DNA of 64,000 nucleotides from Lutraria lutraria (GCA_964023205.1 OZ026835.1:43497083-43561082); one strand, 5' to 3'; positions 1 to 11,317 are shown, numbered from the stretch's first letter. The notes: generated by a model not told the origin, from the sequence alone. Numbers and translations: made by a program.

Positions 1-55
1 GAGTCGATCCACGAAATCCACGAAATTAAATCCCCAACGAAAATGAATGATTCCA
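1..55 (-). mobile_element. Truncated end of a short dispersed repeat (same family as 19750-19925)
   Basis: The first 50-55 bases, read on the minus strand, match the left end of the element at about 19750-19805, including the shared terminal core TTTTCGTTGGGGATTTAATT and the adjoining TGGAATCATT. The other end lies outside the window. It is a MITE-like repeat fragment with no coding content. Confidence 0.6.
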
Positions 56-171
56 CAGTATGTAAAAACATAATGGTGTCATCATCAAAGTAAGTAAATT
101 TAAAGTTAGTTAATCCTTTAGCGTTTCTGCATGAAACGGACAACGGCAAAACTGTATTGTGTCATTGACTA

Positions 172-1944
172 CCGTCAAACCTGTGTTAGCGGCCACCTCT
201 GAATATAAACCACCCCGTGAATAAATGCCATTCTTTAAAAAAACTGTCACAGTTCATTTGGAACAAAATGATCTCCGAATATAAAGACCATTTGTCAATA
301 AAGGCCATGATTATTAATGAGAAGTTTTTTTCCCAATTGGAAGTTATGTTCTTAAGGTATGAATGTAGTTGATTGTTAAGAAATATGCCACTCTTTGAAA
401 AAAAACATCATTGTTTATTGACAACAAAATGACCTTCGAATAAAGGCCACCTGTCAATAAAGGCCACATTATGTCTTTCCCAGTGTTTGCCTTTGTTTAC
501 ATGTTTGACTGCAGTTGTGGAAAGCCATAATTTATAAACAATATCTCGTGTCCCCTCTCACAGCAGTAAGTGGTTTATCTAGGACCGATAACTCCGACAA
601 TGTCGATCATGCTGCCCAGCTGGTGAAATGAAGGTTGTAGATAATTTGGCTTGTTCTGGCGACGGAATCATATTTTATAAAATTGCATTCTTTTGAAACC
701 AAATGTCAGAAATCTCGGCAGCTGGCATCCGTGAAGCAAAAGAGTTGATCCAAGATTAATTAAACAATACTCTGATATAACATAATATTTCTTATCGCAA
801 ATAATCAATCAAATCGAAGTAGAAGGCCTGACTCAATTTTAAATAAAATATCGCTACGTACTTCGTTAGTTATCCCCTCCCCACAAACCTTAAAGTAAAT
901 GGAACTGCGTTATGTCTATGAACCTTGGGTTCGAACCTTTGTAGACACGTGTCCTCTATAAAGACATGTTTGAAGACCTTAAACTTCTTATTAGAGAGAT
1001 CTAAGAGGTGCAATTGGAATTTGATACCTGCTACAAAGTTTAGCAACACGGGTTATGTTAATTGCTCACCTGTACATGTTAAGAACTTGCGTGACCCCCC
1101 CCCCCCACACCACCAAATGGAAAATAAATCAGCTACTCATAACGTGTGTACGTACACGAGGTCCACTGACCTATTTGTTATATTTATCTAACAGAAATAA
1201 TAGCTGTTGTTGTCAAAACTTTGGGTCAAGCAGGAACATTAACATAAGCTTGAATGATGATAAAAATGTCGCCTTCAGCTAAAGGTGTTCTATTTTTACA
1301 ATTTTCATTAACAAACAGCGTTAATGTGTTGTGATGATACTAAGGTGGTATGTTAAATCCTAACTTTTCTAATTTTTTCTACAATAACCGTCATTTTCTG
1401 TAAATAATTCAAGATATGCTGCTCATAAAAACACGCGTTTTTCTATGGAAGCCTTTTATGAACGTGCACGAACATTCAGGAAATAGTTCTATACATAAAC
1501 TTGGGAATAAAGACCACCCTTTGTCCATAATGTATAGCTAGTCCATACAGACGATATTTTAAAGTCACAGTTGATGCAATATAATAATATCTTCCTATTT
1601 TTCTCCATATAATGTACATAAAATCAGTTTTATGTGTTTTTTTGCTATTATTATTGTAAAGCGCAATAGAAATATAATTTTTGCGCTATATAAATGTCAT
1701 GCATTTGTATTTGTTTATTTAGAACAAAATTATCTCCGAAAATAAAGAGCATTTGTCAATAAAGGCCATGATTATTAATGAGAAGTTTTTTTCCCAATTG
1801 GGAGTTTTGTTCTTAATGTATGAATGTAGTTGATTTGGAAAGACAAAATGTGACCTTTACTGACAGGTGACCCGTATTTAAATAATGGCCTTTATTCACA
1901 GAGTTACTTTTATTCGTAGGTAGCCGTTAACATCGGGTTGACTG
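172..1944. mobile_element. Non-autonomous TIR transposon, about 1.77 kb
   Basis: The left end (GTCAAACCTGTGTTAGCGGC, from 174) and the reverse complement of the right end (GTCAACCCGATGTTAACGGC, from 1943 backwards) align over roughly 60 bp, including a shared GTGAATAAA..GCCATT block. Inside, a block of about 125 bp at 255-380 is repeated directly at 1710-1840. No long ORF is present; the short ORFs at 925-1282 include a poly-C run and look non-coding. Shorter relatives lie at 10125-10232, 15902-16040 and 28224-28407, so this is a dispersed family whose long copy may have arisen by internal insertion or duplication. I could not settle the target-site duplication or the superfamily. Confidence 0.6.
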
Positions 1945-2632
1945 TATGCACAGTTACAAAATTACTTTCTCAAAACAGTGAATATGAAACAATTAAAACG
2001 ATATTCTCTACAGGTTCATACAGGCAGATTAATTGCTTTAACATTCACCAGCGATGCGTTGAGCATTGCTGGATTTGTAGCTCGATTTTTGTCATTAAAT
2101 GAAAGCATCTGTTGTATTCTGCATTTATTCTTTCATGTTTGCGGCTCCTTCTGGAGGGGTAAGTTAGTACTGGTTAGAATACAGTCTAGAAAAAAACTGG
2201 TTGGACCGAAATATCGTTAAAAACCACGTTTTACTCACTCAAGTCATTCTTGTGAAGACCTGTAAGTGTTACTTACCATCCTTATGATGAACAAGAAAAA
2301 CACGCATTTGATAACGCTAAGCATAATAAAAAAGATGACATAACAAATCTACCCAAAGCGAAGGCCACGTACGTGTCCTTAAAGCCACCTTTATAATATC
2401 TGGTGACTGGTATTTGTTCACAGATTCGACTGCAAGTCGTATATCTATGATTGGGTGAAATATATTCTACTAGTATTGTAAGTATAATTCGGGTTCGAAC
2501 ACCTTCAGTGGTGGGATTTAACCGGAACCTTCACGATCCCTTTTTTCAGTGCGAGTAGTGGTCAGAATCCAGGAAGCGGTCATCAAGAGTAGTTAACATA
2601 TCGATGTAAAATGAATAAGCTTAAAAAAGTAC
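1945..2632. other. Intronic/intergenic sequence, nothing recognised
   Basis: This stretch lies downstream of SLC6 coding exon 2 on that gene's strand, so it is probably intron. I see no further SLC6 exon, repeat or RNA gene. The 80-codon ORF at 1978-2220 has no recognisable feature. Confidence 0.4.
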
Positions 2633-5600
2633 CTTTTAACAATGGACAAAATTCGAAGGCTAGACCAGCACTCCTGCCCGTAAATTGTCCCAGGCATACT
2701 TCTAAGTAGTAGAGTGGACCACCAGATGTTATCAGGAAGAAAAAGAAGGGGATAAGAAATGCACCTCCTCCGTTGCGGCTGTAATGTAGAAAAGATAGAT
2801 ACATTGTAAAATACCTCAATGCGGATTTCATTCAACTGGTCATGTGTAAATGAACCAGAACCAGTCGTGTTTCCCCTTATCTCTCTTGAATAGTTTTCAT
2901 TGCAATGTTTTCATTGTCAAAAGCCAACATTGTAGATTAATATATAGTTCTTAAGAATTAGGGGTGCATACTAGCGGGAGAAGAACATTATCAACTCATT
3001 CTTACACAGAGAAATATCAATTAAATTAACAATCTACGATAGTCTATGAGTTGATATGTTGAAATAAAAAAAAACAAATATCGGACACTTAACTGTAATG
3101 TGTCAAATCTGCAGGAAATACACTAATCGGAACCAAATGTGTCTATTGAACCCGGCTTGTTGCTTATACCGTTATCATGAGAAAAGTAAACCAGCTTTTT
3201 TCTTCCATTCGCTCGAAAAACAATAATTTTATTTCTTAGTCTTGGGGCAATGCATATGAGCGCATCAAAACGCTCATGTATTGTGCAAATCCGAAATAAA
3301 CGTCTGATGTGTAAGAGATTATTATCTTTTATTAACACACGTGCTAAATGCAACAATCGCTTGCTGAGACCAAAGCGTTGATGTATTCTATAACGAGATG
3401 GAATGTTCATAGAATAATCATGCTGCAGTATTTTTTATAGACGTGTGGTCTAAATTTAGCTCAACTCTTGTTGGTAAACACATTCGATGTTTATAGTTGA
3501 ATTTTCTTATATAGTTCAATTATTAGGTCAGCAATGTTATTGTATACATGGAAGATACATTCCATTTGCAACTGTTTAGGTATTGTAATATGCTGTAGAG
3601 CAATATATGAATCACTGTTATTACTGTCCTCTGTGGCGCAGTTGGTAAAGCATAAGATAAGTGAATCTTAAGGGCAATGTCTGATATTAGACATCATTTT
3701 TTATTTTTAACTTTTTTTTCATTTTTAGTAAAAGTTAACTTTACATAATTTTATATCGATAAGAAAATAATGTTCAAAAAATTGTTTTTTATATTTGTAT
3801 TGTTTCGTGAAATCATAAAAGTAAAATAACCTCACGTGGCTAATTAGCATTTATATATTATTTTAACTGTGGTGTAATTATATAATATATAAAGTAGAAA
3901 CCGGTTTAAATGTTTACTACATTATAGTATTTGAAATTGTTTTTGCATGCGGGATTTCGTGTAATAAAATATCTAAAAGAAATAAAAGCTTTGAGAAATA
4001 CATCAGAGAACAAATACATTTCTTCTTTCCTTTTTCTCTTTTGAAATACAAAAATGTATTATTTAGCGTGTATACATACATGTAACAAGAACAAAAATAT
4101 TTCAATAAATAAATTATAAAAAAATAAAAGTACAATTATATGTAATAATTTAAAAAGAAAGTGCCATTGACTGAGTTCGAGGCACTCACATCTCCTCCAT
4201 ATAAAAATGACGTGTATGTACATGCCACCTTATCCAATACACCATGCCTCTGGTTCACGTGAATGATACTTTACCTCGGATTTAAAATGATTTGGGCAAT
4301 CAATTTACAGTGATTACCTTTTACAAAGGTATCGTCCAAAATTCGACCTTGACTATAAGAACATTGAACTATAGTCAAGGTCGAATATTGGACGATACCA
4401 TTGTAAAGGTAATCACTGTAAATTGATAACTATGGAAGCCCTGGAGGGATATTGTAAATTGATATTTAGATTTAATTTAATTTTTACGTAAGAACTGGTA
4501 ACATTTTAAGCCCCCGTCATGATGATGGCAACGACATATAGTGTTACGCCTGTCTAAGTGTGTATGCGTGTCTAAGTGTGTATGCGTGTCGACAAATCTT
4601 GTCTGGGCCATAACTCCGTCATTCATAGATTTTTAAATATCCCAAACTTTAATTTTTAAATTTAATCTTTAAAATTTAAACTTTAATATTTAAACTTTGA
4701 TATTTCAAGGGTAGGCTGATTTCAATTTAAATTGGTCGCAGTTACCTGAAGGTCCCTTATCGCGTGACACGGCTCAAATGTAACTACCGACTATGAACAC
4801 TGTAATGACAACTATGGCGGGTGTTTTGGTACAGCCTGGAACACCAGTCTATCAGGCCCCAGAGATTTTAGTAGATAGAAAAATTGCAAACATAGAATCA
4901 GACACGTGGTCTTTGTCATGTACCTTAGTTGAGTTGATGGGTGACTGCCCTATATGGAAAATGGCAGAGGACTCTGACAACCCAATACAGTACATTGTGG
5001 AACAAAATTAATGATTGTGAATGCAAAACCTGACGGTCTTCATGATCTTAGATCTGTTGCAGATACTTAAGTGTACGGTGTTTTAGAAAGAGGCTTGAGC
5101 TACCAGGCTACTGCATGATAGGCATGAGGCTTCAGCTCTAGATAGTTGATTGTTTGCGTAGTTTGATAATGACCATAATTGAAACCAGCACGTGCTTGAT
5201 GTTCATAGCCTATTACGTAGCTAGCTACATTCACATCCAAAACCAATATTAAGTTATAAAATTAATTTTAAGTCATTATCATTATCAACCAGTTTTGATT
5301 CTACAGACCATGGATTAATCCTCATGACTGACTGTCTGTCGGGAGCGAAGTCGTCCTCTCCAGACCTTGCGATTCAGTGGGTTGGTAGAGTTACACGAAC
5401 ACGCTTCATATTTTTCTAATTTATTTTAAACATCAATTTAAAACTTCCCTCCAGGGCTTCCATAGATAACCCACAATTCAAATCGATGATTTTCTATTTT
5501 GATACCTTTTTTAGCGGAAGGGGGCATTAGAAGTATGCAGTTTATGAAGGTAGATGCAGAAATATATCTATTTTTTGCGACATGAAAATTTGAATAAAAA

Positions 5601-8600
5601 TGTGCTTTTCTTCTTAGAACTGTAAAATTTATAATTAGCTTACGAGCTAATGGCTCCGCCACCCACGAAAATCTACAGCTGATTCATGATTCGCGCAAAA
5701 ATAGGATAGGGAATGAATATTGACTGTGTCGCGATGTTCACATCTTACGCCCTTAGTTGGGCATTCGGCATTAATTATGGCAGTTTTTCACACTTTACAT
5801 AATTCGTATAATAAACAATATCAATGGAAACTAACGCGTTTTAACACGTCCCAAAACTCTAGTAACAGATAAATTTTTAATATAAAAAAAATCTAAAGAA
5901 TAAAAACAAAACGCTTTATATTAAAACTACGTCATATCTTAGCATTAATTCAAGTCATACGGTGTGTAAACTAAGGATTTGGGGGTCAAAATAACACTCT
6001 GAATGTAGTCTTGAAACTGACCCTCTTAAAATTAAAATGATCCCATTTCCAAATGGACCCCTAACTTCAAATTTCTAAAAGTGCCTAAAAGCGGACATTA
6101 CCAGAAATACTCAAATTCGTAACAATATCAGGAAATGTATTAAAGGCTAGCTAATCCCTTTTCACTTTTATTTTTACTTCTAACAACGTCTTGTTGCGAC
6201 ATAATGACTTTTCAAACTTACTCTGTTCAGATTTACCCGTATTCTTAATTGAGTAAGTCATACAAGCTTAATGTGTAGGGAGAAATATGTTGCAACACGA
6301 TTATTATAGTTGTTGAGTAGAACCTCGCTGATAAATATTTCACTTCTATAGTAACATGCGATGTTATGTCGTAGAAAAAATACATCTTTTGACTGCATTT
6401 ATCTTCACGATCCGAATCATGTTTACGAATAAGAATTGTTCGTACACCAAAGTGACAATAAGGAATGCGTACACTTATTCAGGCACTTCATCCCGTTTCC
6501 CTACCGTTATATATTACTGATATACTATTCAGCTGGTGGTATTATAACATTTGTTAATTCAACACTTACAATACAGTATTATTTTCTCTCAGTGACCTCT
6601 TTAATAGGTAGCATTATGAAGCTGAGGGTCGGTTTACTTTATTGCTTTTATATTTCAACTAGAAAACGAGTCCATTTAAATATTAGGGGTGTTTAATTGG
6701 TTCAAAAATTAATTTATTGAAGGTCAGTTGTACTGTATCTACATTAGATATAAATCAGCCTTAAAAAGTCGACATTGGGTACAAGGATCTTATTTAAAAG
6801 CCGACATTGGGTACAAGGATCTTATTTAAAAAGCCGATATTGGGTACAAGGCCATAACTAAAAAGCTGACATTGGGTACAAGGATCTTATTTAAAAGCCG
6901 ACATTGGGTACAAGGATCATATTTAAAAAGCCGACATTGGGTACAAGGTCATATTTAAAAAGCCGACATTGGGTACAAGGTCATATTTAAAAAGCCGACA
7001 TTGGGTACAAGGCCATATTTAAAAAGCCGACATTGGGTACAAGGTCATATTTAAAAAGCCGATATTGGGTACAAGGCCATATTTAAAAAGCCGACATTGG
7101 GTACAAGGCCATATTTAAAAAGCCGACATTGGGTACAAGGTCATATTTAAAAAGCCGACATTGGGTACAAGGTCATATTTAAAAAGCCGACATTGGGTAC
7201 AAGGTCATATTTAAAAAGTCGACATTAGGTACAAGGATCTTATTTAAAAGTCGACATTAGGTACAAGGTCATATTTAAAAAGTCGACATTGGGTACAAGG
7301 ATCTTATTTAAAAAGTCGACATTAGGTACAAGGATCTTATTTAAAAGTCGACATTAGGTACAAGGTCATATTTAAAAAGTCGACATTGGGTACAAGGATC
7401 TTATTTAAATATCGACATTGGGTACAAGGTCATATTTAAAAAGTCGACATTGGGTACAATATAATATTTAAAAAGTCGACATTGGGTACAATGTCATATT
7501 TGAAAAGTCGACATTGGGTACAAGGTAATATTTAAAATGTCGACATTGGGTACAAGGCCACATTTAAAAAGTCGACATTAGATATAAGGTCATCCTTTGA
7601 AAAGTTTTGGTGTTTGTAACGCGACAGAGTGTTCCAAAAATCGATCACAAAAATAAAAAATTCGTTCGTTTTTTCCAGCTATTCATTTCTAGGACAAATT
7701 TATAATGGTTCACAAAAAACAAGAGAGCATTGATGGCCCTATTTCGCTCACCTGAGAAACGATCACTAAAGGTCAAGAAATTTAAGATTTAGGCGGAGTA
7801 GTCATTCTATTTCAAGCTCTGGTGCCACCTTGTTCAGCAGCCCTGAACCATTTTAGCTCTTAAGATGGAGGGTGATCCAAGGATCTTTCCTTAATAATTT
7901 TATCAAAATCCACCCTGTGGTTAATTAAGAGATGTTGTTTAAAAGTGTTCCTATTTTTAGCATCAGCGGCCATCTTGTTCAGCAGACCGGAACGATTTTA
8001 ATGCAAGGATCGTTCGTGTAAAATTTTATTAAAATCCATCCAACGGTTAAGGAGGAGATGTTGTTTAAAAGTTTTCCTATTTTAGCGATGGTGGCCATCT
8101 TGTTTAGCAGACCGGGAAGAATGTTAACTCTGTTTGTACCATGAAATGATAATTTCTATCAAGTTTTTCAGTGGTTAAGTCAAAGATGTTGTTTAAAAGT
8201 GTTCCTATTTTTAGCTATAGCTGCCATCTTGTTCAGCAGACTGAAACGATTTTAGCCATGTTTGTAGAAGACCACACAAGGATTGTTCCAGTAAAGTTTT
8301 ATTAAAATCCACCCAGTGGTTTAGGAGGAGATGGTTTTTTAATTTTCCTGTTATAGGTATGGTGGCCATCTTGGTTAGCAGACCGGAAAAATGTTAACTC
8401 TTTTTGTAGAGGACCATGCAAGGATCATTTTTATCAAGTTTTTCAAAATCTAATCTGTGTTTAAGAGGAGATGTTGTTTAAATGTTTGCCTCATTCTTAC
8501 TCTGGTGGCTATCTTGTTCAGCAGATCGGAACCATTTTAGTTATTTTTTGTTTAGTACCTCCCAAAAATCATTCCTGTTGAGTTTCATTAAAGTCCAACC

Positions 8601-9241
8601 AGTAGTTAAGGAAGCGATGCCATTAAATGCTTATTTCTATGTTTAGCTCTGACATGTTCAGCAGACCGTAACCATTTTTGTAATTTATGTAGAGGACCAT
8701 CTGTACAGTTTTATCAAAATTGAATGTTTTTTTATTTTTACCATTTTTGTAGAAGACCACGCAAGGATTGTTCCTGTAAAGTTTTATTAAAATCCACCCA
8801 GTGGTTTAGGAGGAGATGTTTTTTTTAATTTTCCTATTTTAGCTATGTTGGCCATCTTGGTTAGCAGACCGGAAAATGTTAACTATTTTTGTAAGAGGAC
8901 CTGTTAAGCTGTTAAGGAATTAATCGCAATTTAAGTTTGAAAATAGTTTAATGTCAAATTTAAAAAAAAAACATAAGAAAAAAAAATCAAATAAAAAAAT
9001 ATCAAATTCTCAGAACGTACCTGCAAATAATCGGAAATCTCCAAACACTTCCAATGCCAACAGTGTACCCCATGATGGCAAGAAAGAATTCTAATTTATT
9101 AGCCCATACTCCTCTTTCTTCTTTTAAGTCACAATCAGCTTCATCGTTAATATCAATATCGATTGCGGAATTGGAACCTTCCGATGAAGACTTTGTTTCG
9201 CTGGCTTCCTTTTCATCAGGACTTAGACGTTCCAGTTCCAT
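2633..9241 (-). CDS. SLC6-family Na+/Cl--dependent transporter, 5' part (two exons)
   Basis: Coding exon 1 is 9241-9021 (73 codons plus 2 nt, donor GTACGT) and exon 2 is 2778-2633 (acceptor TTACAG, donor GTACTT). Their phases join to give ..WRFPIICSRNGGGAFLIP.., which matches the TM1-TM2 junction of the SLC6 neurotransmitter/amino-acid symporters. The product begins with an acidic, Ser-rich cytosolic N-terminus (residues 1-40), then TM1 with the WANKLEFFLA..VGIGSVWRFP signature, then the NGGGAF loop and TM2 ending ..CLGQFTGRSAGLAFEFCPLLKG. The start at 9241 has a good context (A at -3, G at +4). TM3-TM12 must lie beyond the left edge. The 6.2 kb intron holds a transposon with a kinase fragment and two tandem arrays. 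The usual Asn in GN.WRFP is Ser here. The substrate cannot be assigned from this portion. Confidence 0.88.
4299..4427. repeat. Long near-perfect hairpin (arms about 58 bp)
   Basis: Positions 4299-4357 and 4370-4427 are inverted copies with few mismatches, separated by a 12-base loop. The hairpin ends inside the ATAA that flanks the neighbouring TIR element at 4430. It could be a fold-back MITE or a transcribed hairpin; it lies in the SLC6 intron. Confidence 0.8.
4430..5465. mobile_element. TIR transposon (1,036 bp) with ATAA target duplication, carrying a kinase fragment
   Basis: The element starts with CTATGGAAGCCCTGGAGGGA at 4430-4449 and ends with its exact reverse complement at 5446-5465. 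Similarity between the ends continues for about 20 more bases (TAAATTGATRTTTA). It is bordered by ATAA on both sides (4426-4429 and 5466-5469). No transposase is visible. Inside are two 19-bp repeats (about 4548-4590), a stretch resembling a dispersed repeat (about 4600-4790), and a protein-kinase fragment (4793-5070). It is a non-autonomous element that probably captured host sequence. The superfamily is not determined. Confidence 0.72.
4793..5070 (+). pseudogene. Protein-kinase C-lobe fragment inside a TIR element
   Basis: The 72-codon reading frame contains GTPVYQAPEIL (activation-loop end and APE motif, subdomain VIII) followed by ESDTWSLSCTLVELMGDCPIW (D-x-W-S-x-x-C, subdomain IX). After the stop at about 5009, a kinase-like continuation (..NAKPDGLHDLRSVAD) appears in another frame up to the stop at 5068, so the copy is frameshifted. 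No DFG, HRD or N-lobe is recognisable upstream in frame. The kinase family cannot be named. It sits entirely within the 4430-5465 transposon. Confidence 0.68.
5470..6761. other. SLC6 intron sequence, nothing recognised
   Basis: This is AT-rich intron between the TIR element and the 32-bp array. The short ORFs at 5438-5662 and 6436-6696 show no domain or splice-consistent exon. Confidence 0.4.
6762..7603. repeat. 32-bp minisatellite, about 26 copies
   Basis: The core GACATTGGGTACAAGG recurs every 31-33 bp from about 6762 to 7603. Two variants alternate in blocks: units with GCCGAC (about 6800-7200) and units with palindromic GTCGAC at both flanks. The spacer is either AAGGTCATATTT or AAGGATCTTATTT. 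It lies in intron 1 of the SLC6 gene. Confidence 0.95.
7722..8915. repeat. Array of diverged ~130-150 bp modules with CTCACCTGAG end
   Basis: The phrase CATCTTGTTCAGCAGACCGG, with variants, occurs about eight times between 7830 and 8880, each copy with GGAGATGTTGTTTAAAAG-like sequence. The left boundary (AAGAGAGC..GGCCCTATTTCGCTCACCTGAGAA, 7722-7760) is the reverse complement of the right end of the element at 53886-54582. This is a dispersed family, apparently non-coding, in the SLC6 intron. Confidence 0.75.
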
Positions 9242-11068
9242 CTTTGAAAATCTAGAATTTGAAGTTGAGTCAAACAGAATGAGAAACTATACTACCTTGA
9301 AAAAAAAACAACGTTTCACCAACAATTAACTATACTGATAAAGATGGCACTCGGTGTCTGAATAATTTAACTTCTGCATTATAGCTCGATCATGTTTTTT
9401 AGCCGTGGCGGAATTATTCAGATAGACAAATAGGGGAAATGGATGTTCGGAACAAATCTGACTGAAACATATTGATAAGATAAATTCATCATGCTGAATC
9501 ACTTTATGTACCCAGTTGATTTAGTGCTTTCTTCCGTCACGGCTCACAATACATGGTCAAGCTATGCTATATGGACCAAAGATAATCCCACAAAATATTA
9601 GTAAACGTCGCAGATGGCCTTCAAACACGTGCGTTTGGCGTATCTGCAATAAAATACCCACGGAATGTAAGAATTGCCTTCTAAAGTTTTTTCTGGTTAT
9701 TTATTCAGGGAATACAGAATGGTTGTATGGCGAGTTGTAGACATGTTTGATAATCTAAAAGATCATGTTACGGGTTTAAACGACTGTATAACCAACGAAG
9801 CTTTTCAAAACGTGTTCTTTTCAGAAAGAATTGGAGCGGCGAGTGAGTGGAAAAAATAATAGTGTTGAATAAATCATAAAAGAAAAAAGCACGAAAAGAG
9901 TAAACAGTCTAAACGCAAGATTAGAGTCAAATCTGAAGTGGGAACTTGTAAAACAACAGACACACATGTACTAACATTTTATGTGTACAGTCTAGTAAAT
10001 GTTTATGAAAACTGAACTATAGTTTGTAGATTCACTGCACCGGACTGGCAAATTATGTTGAAGTGTCTTTCTGAAATAGATTTGAAATATTATGTTCTTT
10101 TAATTGCGCATTTTTGTGTATGAGTAGTCAAACCTTAGTAAGCGGCTTCCTTCGGATAAAGGTCACTACGTGAATAAAAGCCATTCTTATAATGCCTTTC
10201 CCAAAGGTGACCTATATTCAAAGGTTTGACAGTGTGTATGTATTTGTAATTTTTACATGTGTTATGCATTGCATGATTGTCAAAATTTATTAAACAAATT
10301 CATAATCTGAAAAAGAAAATCATAATTAAATTAATTTATTTGAGTTCAGTAACGTTATTGGTTAAAATAAGAAATGAAGTTTTACCTTGTGGATCCAACT
10401 TATCCTTATTTTCACTTAACCTAATTCCTTTATTAACGAGGCTTAGAAACCAAAGCAGGAGCGCGCGCACATATGCCACACGCGTATTAACACTTGTATA
10501 TCAACTTATTGTCTTAAAACTATGATGTAGTCCTATTATTTCCTCTCGCCATTTCTAATAAGACTGTATTATATATATCGAATGAACAAAACTGATATTA
10601 GATAGGGGGCGCACAGTGGAGTAACTTTCCACTTGGGAGAGAGATTAAACAAGATGATACATATATCAAACGTTACATGTAACTGACATAGTTCGCATCA
10701 GAGAAACACATCAGTCTCCCCATATCCTGTCGTGAAAGTATCAACTTTTATTGGGGTGATATGTAAAACAGATGCCGAGATGTGAGATATACTTACTTTT
10801 TGCTGGTTCATTGTATTTGTGTAGATAGGTATATAGAAACGAAAGGCATAATGCTCAACAGTTTACATGTCGGTGAAAATAAACAAAACATAATATGTTG
10901 TTTTTTTCTAGATTAATAATTACAATAAGCTGTGAAGACAGATTTTAACTTTTGGAGTATGTGAAAAATAACATGCAACCATGGTCCAAAGAATTGAGGA
11001 GAAATGTTGTAATCGGATATTTGTAGATGAATACCGAAAATCTTTTTAATCATTGTTTCATTATCGGA
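9242..11068. other. Region upstream of the SLC6 start; mostly unassigned
   Basis: It probably holds the SLC6 5' UTR and promoter, but I see no convincing TATA box or upstream exon. The 61-codon ORF at 9674-9859 has no recognisable feature. A short TIR element lies at 10125-10232. The remainder is AT-rich with nothing recognised. Confidence 0.4.
10125..10232. mobile_element. Short MITE, GTCAAACCT family (108 bp)
   Basis: The left end AGTCAAACCTTAGTAAGCGG and the right end AAAGGTTTGACAGT are inverted relatives. The interior contains the family phrases GTGAATAAAAGCC and TTTCCCAAAGGTGACC. It is a minimal version of the element at 172-1944. Confidence 0.6.
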
Positions 11069-11317
11069 TTAAACTAGTTCAATAATTTTTGCACGATTGT
11101 TTTTCAAAATATTTATCGATGTATTTCTATTTTGAATAATTGAGTATAAATGAAATTCTGAAACAAAATGAAATTCATCTTCAAGAGAGTTACAAAACTT
11201 ACATTTCCTATCATTTCTATGTGTTTTGATGGGTTCCGCTTTCAATTTCCGCATTTTCATTTCTCCTTTTTTATTTAAAAAAGCGCGTATGCATGCATAT
11301 TGCGGGATGATAAGCAT
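11069..11317 (-). pseudogene. LINE ORF2 C-terminal fragment (zinc-knuckle region)
   Basis: The frame contains RKCKFCNSLEDEFHFVSEFH, which fits the C-x2-C...EDE-x-HF-x3-C/F-x-LY pattern near the C-terminus of many invertebrate non-LTR retrotransposon ORF2 proteins. The expected Cys of the last motif is Phe, and no reverse transcriptase lies immediately upstream (higher coordinates). It is a truncated, decayed insertion; no host function is implied. Confidence 0.6.

Noticed and set aside
3626..3680. tRNA-like start (CTGTGGCGCAGTTGGTAAAG) on the plus strand
   Set aside because: Only a box A-like stretch; no box B or foldable cloverleaf follows. At most a truncated SINE head.
6762..7603. Regularly spaced repeats that could be mistaken for a CRISPR array
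   Set aside because: Units are contiguous with no unique spacers, and the genome is eukaryotic; it is a minisatellite.
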